Below are positions 1 through 10,910 of a stretch of DNA of 64,000 bases, one piece after another. The stretch spans positions 18,851,001 to 18,915,000 of the forward strand of contig OY756966.1 of the NCBI GenBank assembly GCA_963580455.1, read 5' to 3'. The position numbers and the translations under genes were made by a program. Source of the stretch: Euonymus europaeus. Lineage: Eukaryota; Streptophyta; Magnoliopsida; Celastrales; Celastraceae. The stretch's first letter is position 1. Each line of letters opens with the position of its first letter. Under the pieces are notes generated by a model. It ran no database searches and had not been told where the DNA came from. It worked only from the letters and a program-made list of their open reading frames with translations.

Positions 1-2725
1 GGCAGCTCGTGCAAGATTTTTTATGGGGGCAGACAAAACAGACTTTTGTGGTATGTACGAATCCAAGGGAAAAGGAGTTTCAAACTTGATTTTTCATCTC
101 CTGACTCAATTCCAGATCAGATTGAATTAGCTTTTGCAGTGTCTGTAGATGATTCCTATTTGTGGCATGCTAGACTTGGGCATTTGAGTTCTCGAAATAT
201 CAAGAAAATTGATGACCTTCAACTTGTTAATGATTTACCTCAATTTTCAGATACATGACCAGATGTGTGGTATTTGCATGGAAGGAAAATTGAAGGGAAA
301 GTCATTCCATAATGCTGTTGTTCAGAGAGCTAAAAGACCTCTTGAACTTATCCACACTGATGTGTGTGGACCTATGCATACTTTCCATAAATATTTTCTC
401 TTATTTGTTGATGATTACTCGCCGATGTGTTGGGTTTATTTTTTGAAAGAAAAATCTGAAGTCATGGCTGTTTTCAAAAAATTTAAAGCTCTAGTGGAGA
501 ATATGCTCCAGATCAAAATGATGTGTCCGAACGAAAAAATAGGAGTATCATGGAGATGGTGCAGACTCTTCTTGCGAGCAAGAAACTCCCTCAATGGCTG
601 TGGGCTGAGGCTATCAATACCTCAGTATATCTTCTAAATCGTTGTCCTACTATTGTTGTTAAACGTATGACTCCATTTGAAGCTTGGTCTCGCATCAAGC
701 CTTCTTCCAAATATCTAAAAGTTTTTGGTAGCATTTGCTATATTCATATCCCTGGTGTTCAACAACAGAAACATGAAAAAAAATGTCATACAAGAGTCTT
801 TCTTAGCTATAGTGACCAGTCAAAGGGATTTAGAGTTTTTTATTTGGACACTCAAAAACTTGTAGTTGCTCGCAATATAGAAGTTGATGAGAGGACTATT
901 TGGGATTGGAGTAATAAGATTGTAGTGTCCCAAGCAGCTGTGCCAGGTATTCTTCACAATTTTGAGAATCAGCCTGTCACTGCCGATGTTCATTCTGATC
1001 CTGAAGCTCCTGATGAAGTTGTTCCTAACCAAAGTGAAGCTGAGTCTCTTGTTCACAATGATGACACTGATGCTTTCCAACAATGCTCTGATAAGAGTGG
1101 TGGAGATGAGTCTGAATCTCATATTAGAAAGTATCAAAAAATTTCTGATTTTTATGAGTCATGTAGACTGTCTGCTGTGGAGCCTACTCATCCAGGAGAG
1201 GAGTTTCAAAATAAAGTTTGGGTTGATGCTATGGAGGAGGAATTATGTTAGATTGAAAAAATAGCACTTGGCAACTTGTTGATCTTCCTACAAACAAAGA
1301 TGCCATAGGAGTTAAGTGGGTCTATAAGACCAAACTGCATCCAGATAACACTGTGTTGAAGTACCATGCTAGGCTTGTAGCAAAGGGGTAGTCTCAGAAA
1401 TTTGGCAAGGATTATACATAGACCTTTGCACCTGTGGCACGAATGGAGACGATTAGACTTTTGTTCACGCTTGCTGCCCAAAACAAGTGGAGATTGTATC
1501 ATCTTGATGTTAAATCTGATTTTTTGAATGATTTTCTAGAGGAAGAGGTCTATGTTCAACAACCTCTGAGTTTTGTCAAAAAGGTAGAAGAGAACAAAGT
1601 GTATAAGTTAAGCAAGGCTTTGTATGGTCTGAAACAAGCTCCTCGAGCTTGGTATAGTAGAGTTGATGATTATTTTGCTGGTGCTGGCTTTAAGAAGAGT
1701 ATTAGTGAGTCCGCTCTTTATGTCAAGATGGGTACGGATGGGAAGGTTATCGTGTCTCTATATGTGTATGATTTGGTAATAACTAGCAATGATGAAGATC
1801 TTATAGCTGAGTTTAAGAGAATATGGAAGAAAAGTTTGAAATGAATGATTTGGGTTTGATGAAACTATTTCTTGGGCATTGAAGTGAAGCTGAGGGTCAT
1901 GTGTTTATTTCTTGACAAAGGTATGTCAAGGAGTTATTGCATAAATTTGGTATGGAAGACTGTAAGGTCATAGCCACTCCTATAGACTATCATGAAAAAT
2001 TCTTGAAGGATGACCAAGCTTTTGGAGTAGATGCTAAAGAGTATAGAAGTATGATAGAAAGTCTTTTGTACCTATCAGCTACTAGACCTAATATCCAATT
2101 TGCAACTAATTCTTTAGCTCAGTTTATGCAATCTCCTAGTGAGTTGCATTATTGTTGTGTCAAGAGAATTTATAGGTACTTGCAGGGTACTCAAAGTTTT
2201 GACATTCATTATAAGCATGTTCCTGAAGCTAGTATGTAGGGATTTTCTGATAGTGAAGTAGCAAACCATAGCACAATCTATTATTGCAGGGTACTCAAAG
2301 TTTTGACATTCATTATAAGCATGTTCCTGAAGCTAGTATGTAGGGATTTTCTGATAGTGAAGTAGCAAACCATAGCACAATCTATTGTCGAAGCGGAATA
2401 TGTCGCAACTGCTATGACAGGAAATCATGCTTTGTGGGTGCGCTATATCTTGTTTGATGTTGGTGAATTGCGGAAGGGTTCCACTCCTATTTTTTGTGAC
2501 AACAACTATGCAATCTGTATGTTAAAAAATCATGTTTTCCATAGTTGAAGTAAACACATCAAGATTAAATATCATGCCTTGAGGGGTGTTGTTCATGACA
2601 AAGAAGTTGAGCTCATTTACTGTGCCAGTTAGGATCAACTAGCAGACTGTCTCACCAAGGGTCTGCAAAAATTGAAATTCTATGATTTGAGAGAGAAGCT
2701 TGGAGTCAAGGAGCCATCACATTAA
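1..2725 (+). pseudogene. Degenerate copia pol polyprotein (integrase, RT, RNase H)
   Basis: The product would be the integrase-reverse transcriptase-RNase H polyprotein of a Ty1/copia element. Visible landmarks are WHARLGHLS (GAG-pre-integrase, about 160-190), HTDVCGP (first catalytic Asp of integrase, about 350), SERKNRS (region of the catalytic Glu, about 525), KALYGLKQAPRAWYS (RT, about 1614), LYVYDLVITSN where the active site is expected (about 1762), and LADCLTKGL (RNase H end, about 2640). The reading frame is broken by several stops and frameshifts. About 50 residues that should carry the second integrase Asp are missing between LVEN and YAPDQND (about 500-515). The RT YVDD box reads YVYD. 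The element is therefore dead; the family assignment is secure. The last in-frame stop is at 2723-2725, just before the polypurine tract. Confidence 0.9.
2180..2387 (+). repeat. 104-bp tandem duplication inside the copia RNase H region
   Basis: Positions 2180-2283 and 2284-2387 are almost identical direct copies beginning TTGCAGGGTACTCAAAG. The second copy restarts the RNase H coding text. The duplication is private to this copy and adds a further frame disruption. Confidence 0.93.
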
Positions 2726-2732
2726 GGGGGAG

Positions 2733-2951
2733 TGTTAATGTTTAATGCTTTGGCTGGTCTTGTTTTTTATGTAAGTGCTACGACATCGTTTTTCCTCTTG
2801 TTGAAACTATGTCGTTTGTTTAAGTGGTATCAGTCTTTTTAGTCGTGTGTTGCTAGAGTTGTGTTGAAATCTTTATTTTTGTAAGAACTCTGGTTGTGCG
2901 CAGCCTAATGCTATCAATATGAACTTCTCTGTGTTGTCATAATTCTTGCCA
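2733..2951 (+). repeat. 3' LTR of the copia element
   Basis: It starts TGTTAATG directly after the polypurine tract and ends around CTTGCCA. At about 220 bp it fits a short copia LTR. The right boundary is approximate because the 5' LTR is not in the window. Confidence 0.6.
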
Positions 2952-3600
2952 TCTTATGCCTCAATAAAAAAACAGTTATGGATTGGGGCACTGATGGTTG
3001 AGAGACCACTTGGCGTCACAACTATAACAAAAGTCTTTCATCTTTTCATCTTGCATCTGCAGGTCGGTGACACATTGTATGGGAACCCTTTTTGCAGAAG
3101 ACTTGGCCTAGAAGGTTTACTTAAAGATGTGGGGTAAGTGATTGTACTAGATGATGTTGTAGGAGCATGAGATAACCCATACCTTGGGTAGGGAAGGGAC
3201 AAATTCGAAGGTGGAGCGAGCAGGGATGGTGAGGGTAGTGGGGAAGAGTACTCAACAATGGTTGATGATGGTAGGGAAGAGTACCCTACTGGGGCCATGA
3301 TCGCTGGTGGTCTAGAACGTCTCTTCTTGCATTTTAGCTAGTGCTTAAGTAGCTACTATAGACTGTGGCGTCAACATTTTCACTGGTAAATGAATCTCTT
3401 CTTTTAGCCCGTCGAGAAAATAACTCAGTTTATGCGGAGCTGTAAGCCCTTATAATTTCACAACCAGGTCCTCAAACTTCGCATGCTTGAAACTCCTTAA
3501 CCCATATTGCTGCCAGTCCCTCCATGAAATAGGAAGCAAGAAGATTTTTTTGATTCAATGGAGTTTGATAGTATGGAAAATTTTGAAGCCAAGTTGTCGG
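2952..3600. other. No gene recognised
   Basis: Short open frames here show no family similarity I can recognise. A GGGAAGAGTAC motif recurs around 3240-3285. Nothing else stands out. Confidence 0.5.
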
Positions 3601-3605
3601 GTCAT

Positions 3606-3800
3606 TGCCACGGGAATACAGGCGTCTCACATTCAGGCTGTGAGCTGCTTGTTAAAGGGTGGTCAGGGGATCGAATCCTACCTTCAACAACCTACTCCCA
3701 AAGAGGGAAAGGATGGGTTGGGCTGTCTGGGGCCATGGCCCAGGGAAGTACCTCTCGGCACTGTCTCTGCTACTGGGCTGTGTTCCAGTGGTTAGTCAGG
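3606..3800 (+). mobile_element. tRNA-derived SINE-like unit, diverged copy
   Basis: It begins with CACGGGAATACAGGCGTCTC, then has a B-box-like GGGATCGAATCC (about 3667) and the tail GGATGGGTTGGG...GGGGCCATGG. The order of blocks matches the unit at 3885-3990 (B box, an ACCTAC block, an AAAGGGA block, a GGTTGGG block, GGGGCC). I infer that both are copies of one SINE family. No target duplication was found. Confidence 0.5.
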
Positions 3801-3839
3801 CAATGATTGGGGAGGGAAACTCTTAAAAAGACAGTTTTT

Positions 3840-4063
3840 CTGTGACGACTCTGCCCGCTGGCACACAGGCCCCACGGGAACACAGGCATGGCCTAGTTGG
3901 TGATCACCTTGTATGGTGATTGGAAGGTCAAGGGTTCGAGAACCTTGGCAATGACCTACCCTTATTGAAAGGGAGATAGGTTGGGGGTGGGGCCCATGGA
4001 GCCTGAATGTGAGACGCTTGTGTTCCCGTGAGGCCTGTGTGCCAGCAGGCAGGGTCGTCACAG
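3840..4063. mobile_element. Short element with 48-bp inverted repeats enclosing a SINE-like unit
   Basis: Arms 3840-3887 (starting CTGTGACGACTCTGCCCGCT) and 4016-4063 are reverse complements with a few mismatches. Between them, 3888-4015 holds an A-box-like TGGCCTAGTTGG and a B-box-like GGGTTCGAGAACC. These are the internal RNA polymerase III promoter blocks expected of a tRNA-derived SINE. The whole could fold into a long hairpin. It could be a SINE inserted between two inverted copies of a flanking repeat, or a foldback MITE that carries a SINE head. Confidence 0.65.
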
Positions 4064-4114
4064 GGCACCTCTAGAGAAAAGTCATTGATGAAAAATATAG
4101 TCCTTCACGACGAT

Positions 4115-4880
4115 GTATTGGTATCCAGAAAATTCGTAACTCAAGGTCTGCCTCCCAACTTTGGAGGGACATTCAGGAATTATTATCTGATGATGATGGA
4201 GTCATGAGTAGATTCTTCAAAGAAGGGGTTGGGATCTTCGTGGGCAATGGTAATTCGACATGTTTTTGGTTGGATACATGGATTGGTGAGAGGCCATTAT
4301 GTGAGACCTTTCAAAGCCTTTTCTCTATCTCGTCGCAATAGGCCTGCACAGTTGGTGCTATGGGATCCTGGGTAAATCATGTTTGGGTGTGGCAGTTTAA
4401 TTGGAGAAGGAGATTATTCTCTTGGAAAAAATTGGCACTCAATAATCTTAAGCAAGCTTTAGCACCTTGTGTTCTCTTTCCCAATAGACAAGACAAGCTT
4501 GTTTGGAGGCACTCAACTACTGGGCTTTTTAATGTTAAAATCTATGACTTCATATATGGCATCTTTTCCCTTGCTAGGAAACCCTCCTCAAGCTCCTTAC
4601 ACTTATTATCAAGTTTGGCGCAAGGCTTGGTACCTTCAAAGGTTGAAGTGTTCTCTTGGGTGTTACTCAACAAGAAAATACCTACTCGGTCTGTTATAGC
4701 ACGAAGAGGTATAATTTGTGCATCCCTTAATACTTGTCCTTTTTGCAGGTTGGAGGAAGAATTGGTTGATCATTTATTTTGTCACTGTTCTGGCCCTTCA
4801 TCTTTATGGTACTACTTGGCTAATTGGTGGGGTTGTGCATGGCATATATGCTATTTATCTCCAATGCAATCGATATGTCC
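4115..4880 (+). pseudogene. LINE (non-LTR) reverse transcriptase C-terminal region, zf-RVT domain
   Basis: Translated text reads SQLWRDIQELLSDDDGVMSR, then FWLDTWIGERPL, then PSKVEVFSWVLLNKKIPTRS and CPFCRLEEELVDHLFCHCSG. This is the zinc-binding region that follows reverse transcriptase in plant L1-type LINEs, with the expected W-pattern and CxxC...HLFxxC. A stop interrupts the frame near 4340. The RT core, endonuclease and poly(A) tail were not seen, so only an internal 3' fragment remains. Plus strand. Confidence 0.8.
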
Positions 4881-5179
4881 AAGCTCATGCTCAGGTCACT
4901 AGAAGTTGTACACATATCTAGAGAGCTTAATGATCATGATGATACTCTAGCCCGTGAAGGAGTTAATCGACAGGATGATCTAATCATTTGGTTTTGAGTT
5001 TAAAAGATATGGGAATCTCGTGGTTGTGAAGGTTTTTTGTTTTTGTGTATTGTATCCCTCTTGTTTTTGTTGTGCTTTTCTTGGCTTTCTTTTTGAAGGC
5101 TAATTAAAGTTTTCAACTCTTGTGTTTGGTTTGCTCCACCATGTGAAGCTCTTTTGATCTATATATGCTCTGAGGCTAA

Positions 5180-5900
5180 GCCTATTTTATTTGAGAACAT
5201 CTCTCTTCCTTCAAATGTCATTCCCATATCATCCTTCTTCAATGTGCCTAAATCCTAAATCCTGCAATTCACATTTATGTTTTTTGAATATTATTCATAG
5301 TTATTGTCTTACTAATATTAGGTTAAAGTTGAATGTTGGAGCTAATAGAACATCAATGCGTGTGATTTTAGAATGAGTCACCTTTCCTATGTGAGTGATT
5401 TGGTGCTTGTTCTCATTAGGAAGTGAGACGACTGAATCAATAACTGAATGATATGCATCAAATAATTGTACGTTACATATAGTATGATCTTATGTACCAC
5501 TATCAATAATCCACTTAGTCGGTTGCTTTAAAGAGATAGGTTTAGGATTACCTGCTTCTGTAGCTGCAATAACTAGATGCTGCTGATTTCCAATTAATGA
5601 ACTCTCTCTGTATAGTTGACTTTGGCTTTGTGAAAACGCATTCAGTTGCTGGCATTGTTTGACTGTAAGATTACATAGGTGGAATTTTCTTCTGTTGTAG
5701 GTAGACTACTGGACTTGTTTAGTTGAATAGGATTTGTTTTGAGAATTTTTGGGCTTGAATCTCTAGGAATTAAGATGGATGGCCATGTAATCTATAACAT
5801 TTGTCCACTGTATGCATGCATGATTGTTGAGTTTGTGTAAAAAATACCTTGTATGTTGCCTTGAATTGGTTTAATTTGAACGTATTTTCAAAATCTTTCT
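5180..5900 (-). pseudogene. Antisense Ty1/copia gag-protease remnant
   Basis: On the minus strand a zinc-knuckle-like CMHTVDKCYRLHGHP (about 5775-5815) is followed by a protease-like segment KWIIDSGT (about 5500-5520; the family norm is WIIDSGATDH), then SLPNENKHQITHIGK (about 5370-5420). Stops interrupt it, including one straight after DSGT. Integrase and RT are absent. It is a separate element from the copia at 1-2951 because its orientation is opposite. Confidence 0.7.
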
Positions 5901-8390
5901 TTGTCTTGTCTCCATCTTTATTGTTTATGTTATTGGGCAAAAGTTCTGTTGCCCCCTGTAGGGTTGAATTTCTTTAGTCATTTCCATGACTTCTTGAGAA
6001 TTTGTTGGATTGATGACTTTCTTTATCTTCTGTGGCAGGCATTTGCTTCTTTGCTTTATATAAGCAGTCTCCACATCTTGGAATGGCCTCATATAAACTC
6101 TTGAACTTCATCCCACATGAATGCTTTAGGCTTCAAGTCCTAACATAATTAGTGAGTACTAATGTCATAAAAAATATCAATATTTACCAACAAAAATTCC
6201 CTAATTAGCAAATGGGTAATCCTTTAGGAGTGAAGTAAGTTAAGTGGGAATAATCATATGAACTATCGATTCAAATTTAACTCCTTGGATTTACACTGTT
6301 GGACTTATTATATAGTTAACAAATGTAGTAAATAGTAAAAAAATAATAATTCAGCAAATAGTTTCTTGTGTTTTTCTTTATTGAGTGTTTTCTGCGGGGG
6401 TTTTTCTTTTCTTTCAGGCAGACAAACATTACGGAAAGACATAAATGACTACTCATTTCTGGCAGCATGCCTTCACAGTAAGCAATTCCTACTTTATTGC
6501 GTGCTGTCTCACTTTTTGTTATCCACAATACTCACGTCATATACAATAAAATCATAAAACACATATTTATATGGAAAAATAATTATAATTCAAATAATTA
6601 TATGAAAAACAACTTCAATCCACAAGATTCTTTGGATACGGAATTGAGAATAAATAATATGTATTTAGTCTTTCTCCAGCATTTCCTGCACAGTAAGACT
6701 GTTTTTGGAGTTTGAATCTGTGAGCACTAGACCAAATGTTATCTAATTTCAATGATTATATATCAAAATTTTAGAGCAGTAATAAAATATCCATGTGGGG
6801 CGTGCCTGACCAGATTTTGTAATTAAAACAGAGAACATGGCATTGCCAATGTAAAGTCAAAAGCTTCGTCACCAAAACAAATAATCATTATCATAAAAAA
6901 AAGACAAAACCCTAATCTACATCATTCTTTGTCACTCCCCACCATTTTTTTCAACCCATATAGGTGCATTGCTGCAACCTTACTGGCTACAAAAAGTTGT
7001 TGCCTTTGTTTCTTCTCAAGTGGTAGGTCTCTCCTTCAAATCAACACCATTCGATGTGCATACAATATTTGATATACACATACACACACATATATATATT
7101 GGTCGTCTTTATATATATTTATCGGGTCCCACATGTTAGATATTGTGTTTTTGTGGGTGCGTGACTTTTGGACATGGTGGGTATTGACCTATGAAGAAGA
7201 CGACACAAGGCATATGGAGAATTTTAACAAAAAACAAAGTCAAAAATATTTGACTAATCATTGAACAAGAACATGAAGTGTGAATTTTATAAGCTATATA
7301 TGTCTATCATCTTATTCTAGCTAGTTTTTAGCTCGGAATTGGAGATAATTTTTAGCTTTCAGTGATATTATAAGTGGTGGCAATAGGTGGTTTATTTATG
7401 AAGAAAGTAAATCTTTAAGCATCTCCAATTGCTTGTTAAAGACAACCACCAACGTCCTTTTTACCACGGCGAATAATTATTTTATTTTTTTTAACTTCAC
7501 CTAAGAAAATAATTAATATAGGTTGAGATCACAGCACAAGATAAAAAGGAAGTAAGGAAGGATATTATCATATATATATACATATATATATATATATTGT
7601 CAAGAATGTATCATTGTTTTGCACTGTAAATGCACAGCAGTAGAGGTGGTGAAAGCTCACCAAGACTTTTAAGTTAGGTTTTACCATTTTAATCAGTAGG
7701 ATCACATTATATCAATAAGTCACCACATCTATTTTGGTAACTGAGAATATCTAACAAACTTGTCCTAAAATATTTGACATGGACCTAAACTCGAACCATG
7801 AGCAATGACAGATGTACACAACTGTAGGCCTTCTAAAAAGTTTTTTTTAAAAAAATCTATTTCATATAATTATAATTTCTAAGCTTAGATATCCTTTGAA
7901 AAAAAAAATGAGGGGTGCGAATCCTCGTCAACCTTTCGTCCTCGCCTTTAAATTTCATACTTCACCAATGACCCTTCCACGCTAATAAATTCTTTGGAAT
8001 CACCGCTGCCCATTAGGCCCACGCGAAATAAGACACTATCCCCATATTTGATTGGGAAGAATAAGAGGTAAGTCAACAGAGTGAGTTTTACATAGAGAGA
8101 ATAGCTATGTTCATGAAAAGGTGAGCTTGGCTAATATCACCTTGGGGAGAATAATATATTTTTAAAATGACGAATTTAACCTTCATTTTAAAATTGTTAA
8201 TTTATTGTAAAAGGATAATTATGTATTTTTATCTACATTATAATCTATTCAAACCGAAAGTCATGTTCATTCTCACATCAACCAAACATACAAAGTTTTA
8301 TTTTTAAACTCATTCACACCTCTCGATAAGCTCATGCTCAGCTCACCTAAACTCATTTCAACTTTAAGTGCACTCTCAACCAAACATTTG
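5901..8390. other. AT-rich intergenic DNA, no gene recognised
   Basis: Short open frames only. 5901-6110 may continue the gag of the antisense copia, but I could not confirm it. It contains CA/TA microsatellites near 7074-7120 and 7569-7598. Confidence 0.5.
7569..7598. repeat. TA-rich dinucleotide microsatellite
   Basis: Nearly pure alternating TA with one CATA interruption. A shorter CACA/TATA tract lies at 7074-7120. Confidence 0.9.
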
Positions 8391-8399
8391 TATAAAAAA

Positions 8400-8605
8400 A
8401 CCGTCAATTACCGACGAAAAACATGCCGCTTGTAAATTACCGACGATTTTACTGACGAATTGTTTTTCCGTTGGTAATTATTTAAATAGAAAATTAAAAA
8501 TGTTGGTCGGTAATTATTTAAATAGAAAATTAAAATTAAATTATGCCGTCGGTAATTATTTGAATAAAAAATTAAAATAATATTCAGCCGTCGGCAATAT
8601 GTTGA
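8400..8605. repeat. Tandem repeat with CCGACGG/CCGTCGGTAATT motifs, CACTA-like terminal DNA
   Basis: Units beginning GTCGGTAATTATTTRAATA recur at about 8470, 8512 and 8549, with a partial unit near 8590. ACCGACGA occurs in the opposite orientation at 8410-8455. Subterminal CCGACGG arrays of this type are typical of plant CACTA (En/Spm) elements. The CACTA terminus itself and a transposase were not seen, so the assignment rests on motif style alone. Confidence 0.45.
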
Positions 8606-8696
8606 AAAATATAAATATAATTTAAAAATTATTTAATAAAGAAAAAGCCCAATAAATTGCACAACCCGAGCCTCACATTTTGTGTCTCTCATGCAA

Positions 8697-10257
8697 ACAA
8701 TGGGTTTGTTTGGTAGTGCTGTGAGGTGTAAAACTGTGGTGCTGTGAGGTGAGTCGTAACGCAGTTTAGCGTTTGACTGTGTCATTTTAAAAACTGTGGT
8801 GAGGTGAGTTTGAGCACAGTTTGTCATTTTTTTGTATAATTTGTATTATTAATGAGAAATTAAATTAAATTAATATTAATTCATTGTATTTTTTAAGAGA
8901 TATTTGAAAGAAAAAAAACTCAAATACACTGAAGGTTAATAGATTCATGACATATTATATCACGGTGACATTAAACAAATACAAGCAAATTTAGTAAAGT
9001 CAATACAATTTTACATTTAAAAGTACATAAGTCTTTTACTGATGTAAAGATCTAATAATACTCGAACATAAACTAATAATGACCGAATATCTCTGCCGCA
9101 ATCATATCGCGAGTGGCTGCCATATGCAAATCCTCATAAATATCTGTCAGTACATATGAACTGCTCGCTCCAGAGAAACTGCTGTTGTACTCTGAGCCTG
9201 ACATCCCTAGAGTGGTCTGATCATAATCATATGAACTTACATCCGGATCATCCATCGTGCACAGTCTAACGAAATTACGAAGGGCGACGCATGCCACCAC
9301 GATCTTCACTTGATCGCAAAACTCATAAGAGGGCATTCTTGATAGAATATGCCACTTATTTTTCAGTAAACCAAATGTTCGCTCAATGACCGATCGAAGA
9401 GACGAGTGAGCATGATTGAATGCTTCTCGTGGTGTCGAAATTGCGGGACCGTTTCGAAATACTTCCAGATGGTATCTCTGTCCCCTATATGATTGAATGC
9501 TTCTCGTGGTGTCGAAATTGAACTATACATGCATGTCTTTGGTGTTTCAAAACATATCAAAATGCTCATGATAGGCTTACCCATTTGCAGAATCATTGTC
9601 TATTGACCAGAAAATCAATGAAGTCATTCATTTGACAATAAAAGAGGATAACTTATATGATTGAATCCATCACAGCAGTAGCAAAATCCATGACAGCAGC
9701 AGCAAAATCTCAGAATGACCAACAAAATCATTTACATATATATCCCAGAGCCAATAACAAAACCTAGTTCATCCCTACCAAAAACCAACCGACTAGAGGA
9801 CAATAACGGGAGGACTTCATGGCATCAATCACAGCAAGAAAAAAACTCAGATATGAAATGTCTAGCGAGATAGAGGAGGAACTCACCCGAGAATGACGAG
9901 AGATGTACGAATCCCAAGATTTGTGTCGAACGACCACGAAGCCAGAAAACATATATAGATAAGTGCAGGAGAGGGTGATACACAGTTCGATTAGAAGGCA
10001 AGAAGAACCACGATCAACTCACCGGCGGGTTGTTGTTGCAGTGACGGACGCGAGCGCAGCTGTGCACCTTTCTGAAACTTAGGGCTTGAGAGGGGGGAGG
10101 CGTGAGTTTTTTTTGGAAGAAAACTTAAGTTAAACGACGTTCTTTGGTGACGCACCGGGCTTCAACGCAATGGGCTGACCCAAACAGTCTGGCCTGTGGT
10201 GCGTCCATGTGCAACACGACGCAGGGCTGCCTGCCACACTGCCAAACTCACACAATG
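8697..10257 (-). mobile_element. Degenerate PIF/Harbinger element
   Basis: It contains a Harbinger transposase C-terminus on the minus strand. The left end (GGTTTGTTTGGTAGTGCTGTG near 8698) and the right end (CACACTGCCAAAC near 10237-10250) form a weak inverted repeat. No clean TWA target duplication was found, so the boundaries are approximate. Confidence 0.6.
9073..9596 (-). pseudogene. PIF/Harbinger transposase, truncated C-terminal part
   Basis: The minus strand reads PREAFNHIGDRD, then after a break HAHSSLRSVIERTFGLLKNK, then MPSYEFCDQVKIVVACVALR and a short acidic tail ending at 9073. RSVIERTFG and the RMPSY...QVKIVxACxxLxN pattern mark the end of the DDE_Tnp_4 domain. The N-terminal two thirds, with the first catalytic Asp residues, are missing. 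A 31-bp segment (9413-9443) recurs at 9490-9520 and scrambles the frame between PREAFNH and HAHSS. The transposase is inactive. Confidence 0.82.
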
Positions 10258-10910
10258 AAAATTCTCAGTTGAAGTGTTTTCACGTCTCAAAATCCGAATA
10301 CCTTAAAGATTAAGATCTTCTATCTATTATGGATGAAAAACTTACGAAATTAAGAAGTTAATAAGCACAAATCATCTCATAAAACGAATACCTTAAAGAT
10401 TTACGTTGAAACGGTGCATAAACATGAGCGGATGTGTACATGGGTACTCCTGATGATCAGCTCTACCCAACAAATAATAAGGATGTTCTGATTCATTGCT
10501 TTGTGGTTCAATTTGAAAGTTACTAATTACCGCACCACTTGATGAGGCTTGGACTACTGGACCAATTGCCCTAGACATCATGTCAAAGGCATTGACATGG
10601 CTCGTGTCATTGTCAAGACAGCATTGGAAGAAGAAAAGAAAATATAGATAACCTTTTCTTTTCTTCTTCTCTATTATCTACCTTTTTCTTTCCTCTTTCT
10701 TTTCCTTTAACCTTTATTTTCTTTTTTTCCCAAACAAATTCTTCATTTGAATTTCTGATAACCAAACAGAGAAAATATTCTTGCTGGCAGCAGTAGTCAT
10801 TGAGCACTATATTTTCAACAAAACAGTTTAAACATACACATCGATCATCACTTTCTATATATACAATTCAAACAAAAACAGTAGCATATAACAACAATTC
10901 TTCTTTTTGT
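10258..10910. other. Intergenic, one unassigned minus-strand frame
   Basis: A 62-codon frame at 10393-10581 (minus) includes QASSSGAVISNFQIEPQSNE and may be an exon remnant. I do not recognise it. It lies on the same strand, about 330 bp downstream of the XRI1-like stop. A pyrimidine-rich tract occupies 10650-10735. The 3' UTR of the XRI1-like gene should also fall here. Confidence 0.35.

Larger units (their letters stand above)
1..2951 (+). mobile_element. Ty1/copia retrotransposon, 3' portion including 3' LTR
   Basis: Reading through frame breaks, the plus strand gives the copia domain order GAG-pre-integrase, integrase, reverse transcriptase, RNase H, then a polypurine tract (AAGGGGGA near 2724-2731) and an LTR starting TGTTAATG at 2733. 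The 5' LTR and gag lie outside the window, so the element is cut by the window edge. The LTR end near 2951 is a guess from a CA dinucleotide, since there is no second LTR to align. Confidence 0.9.

Noticed and set aside
3888..3990. Functional tRNA gene
   Set aside because: A-box and B-box-like motifs are present but no cloverleaf with an acceptor stem could be formed; better explained as a SINE head.
10393..10581. Second host gene downstream of XRI1-like
   Set aside because: One short open frame without recognised similarity or a convincing splice partner; recorded only as unassigned.
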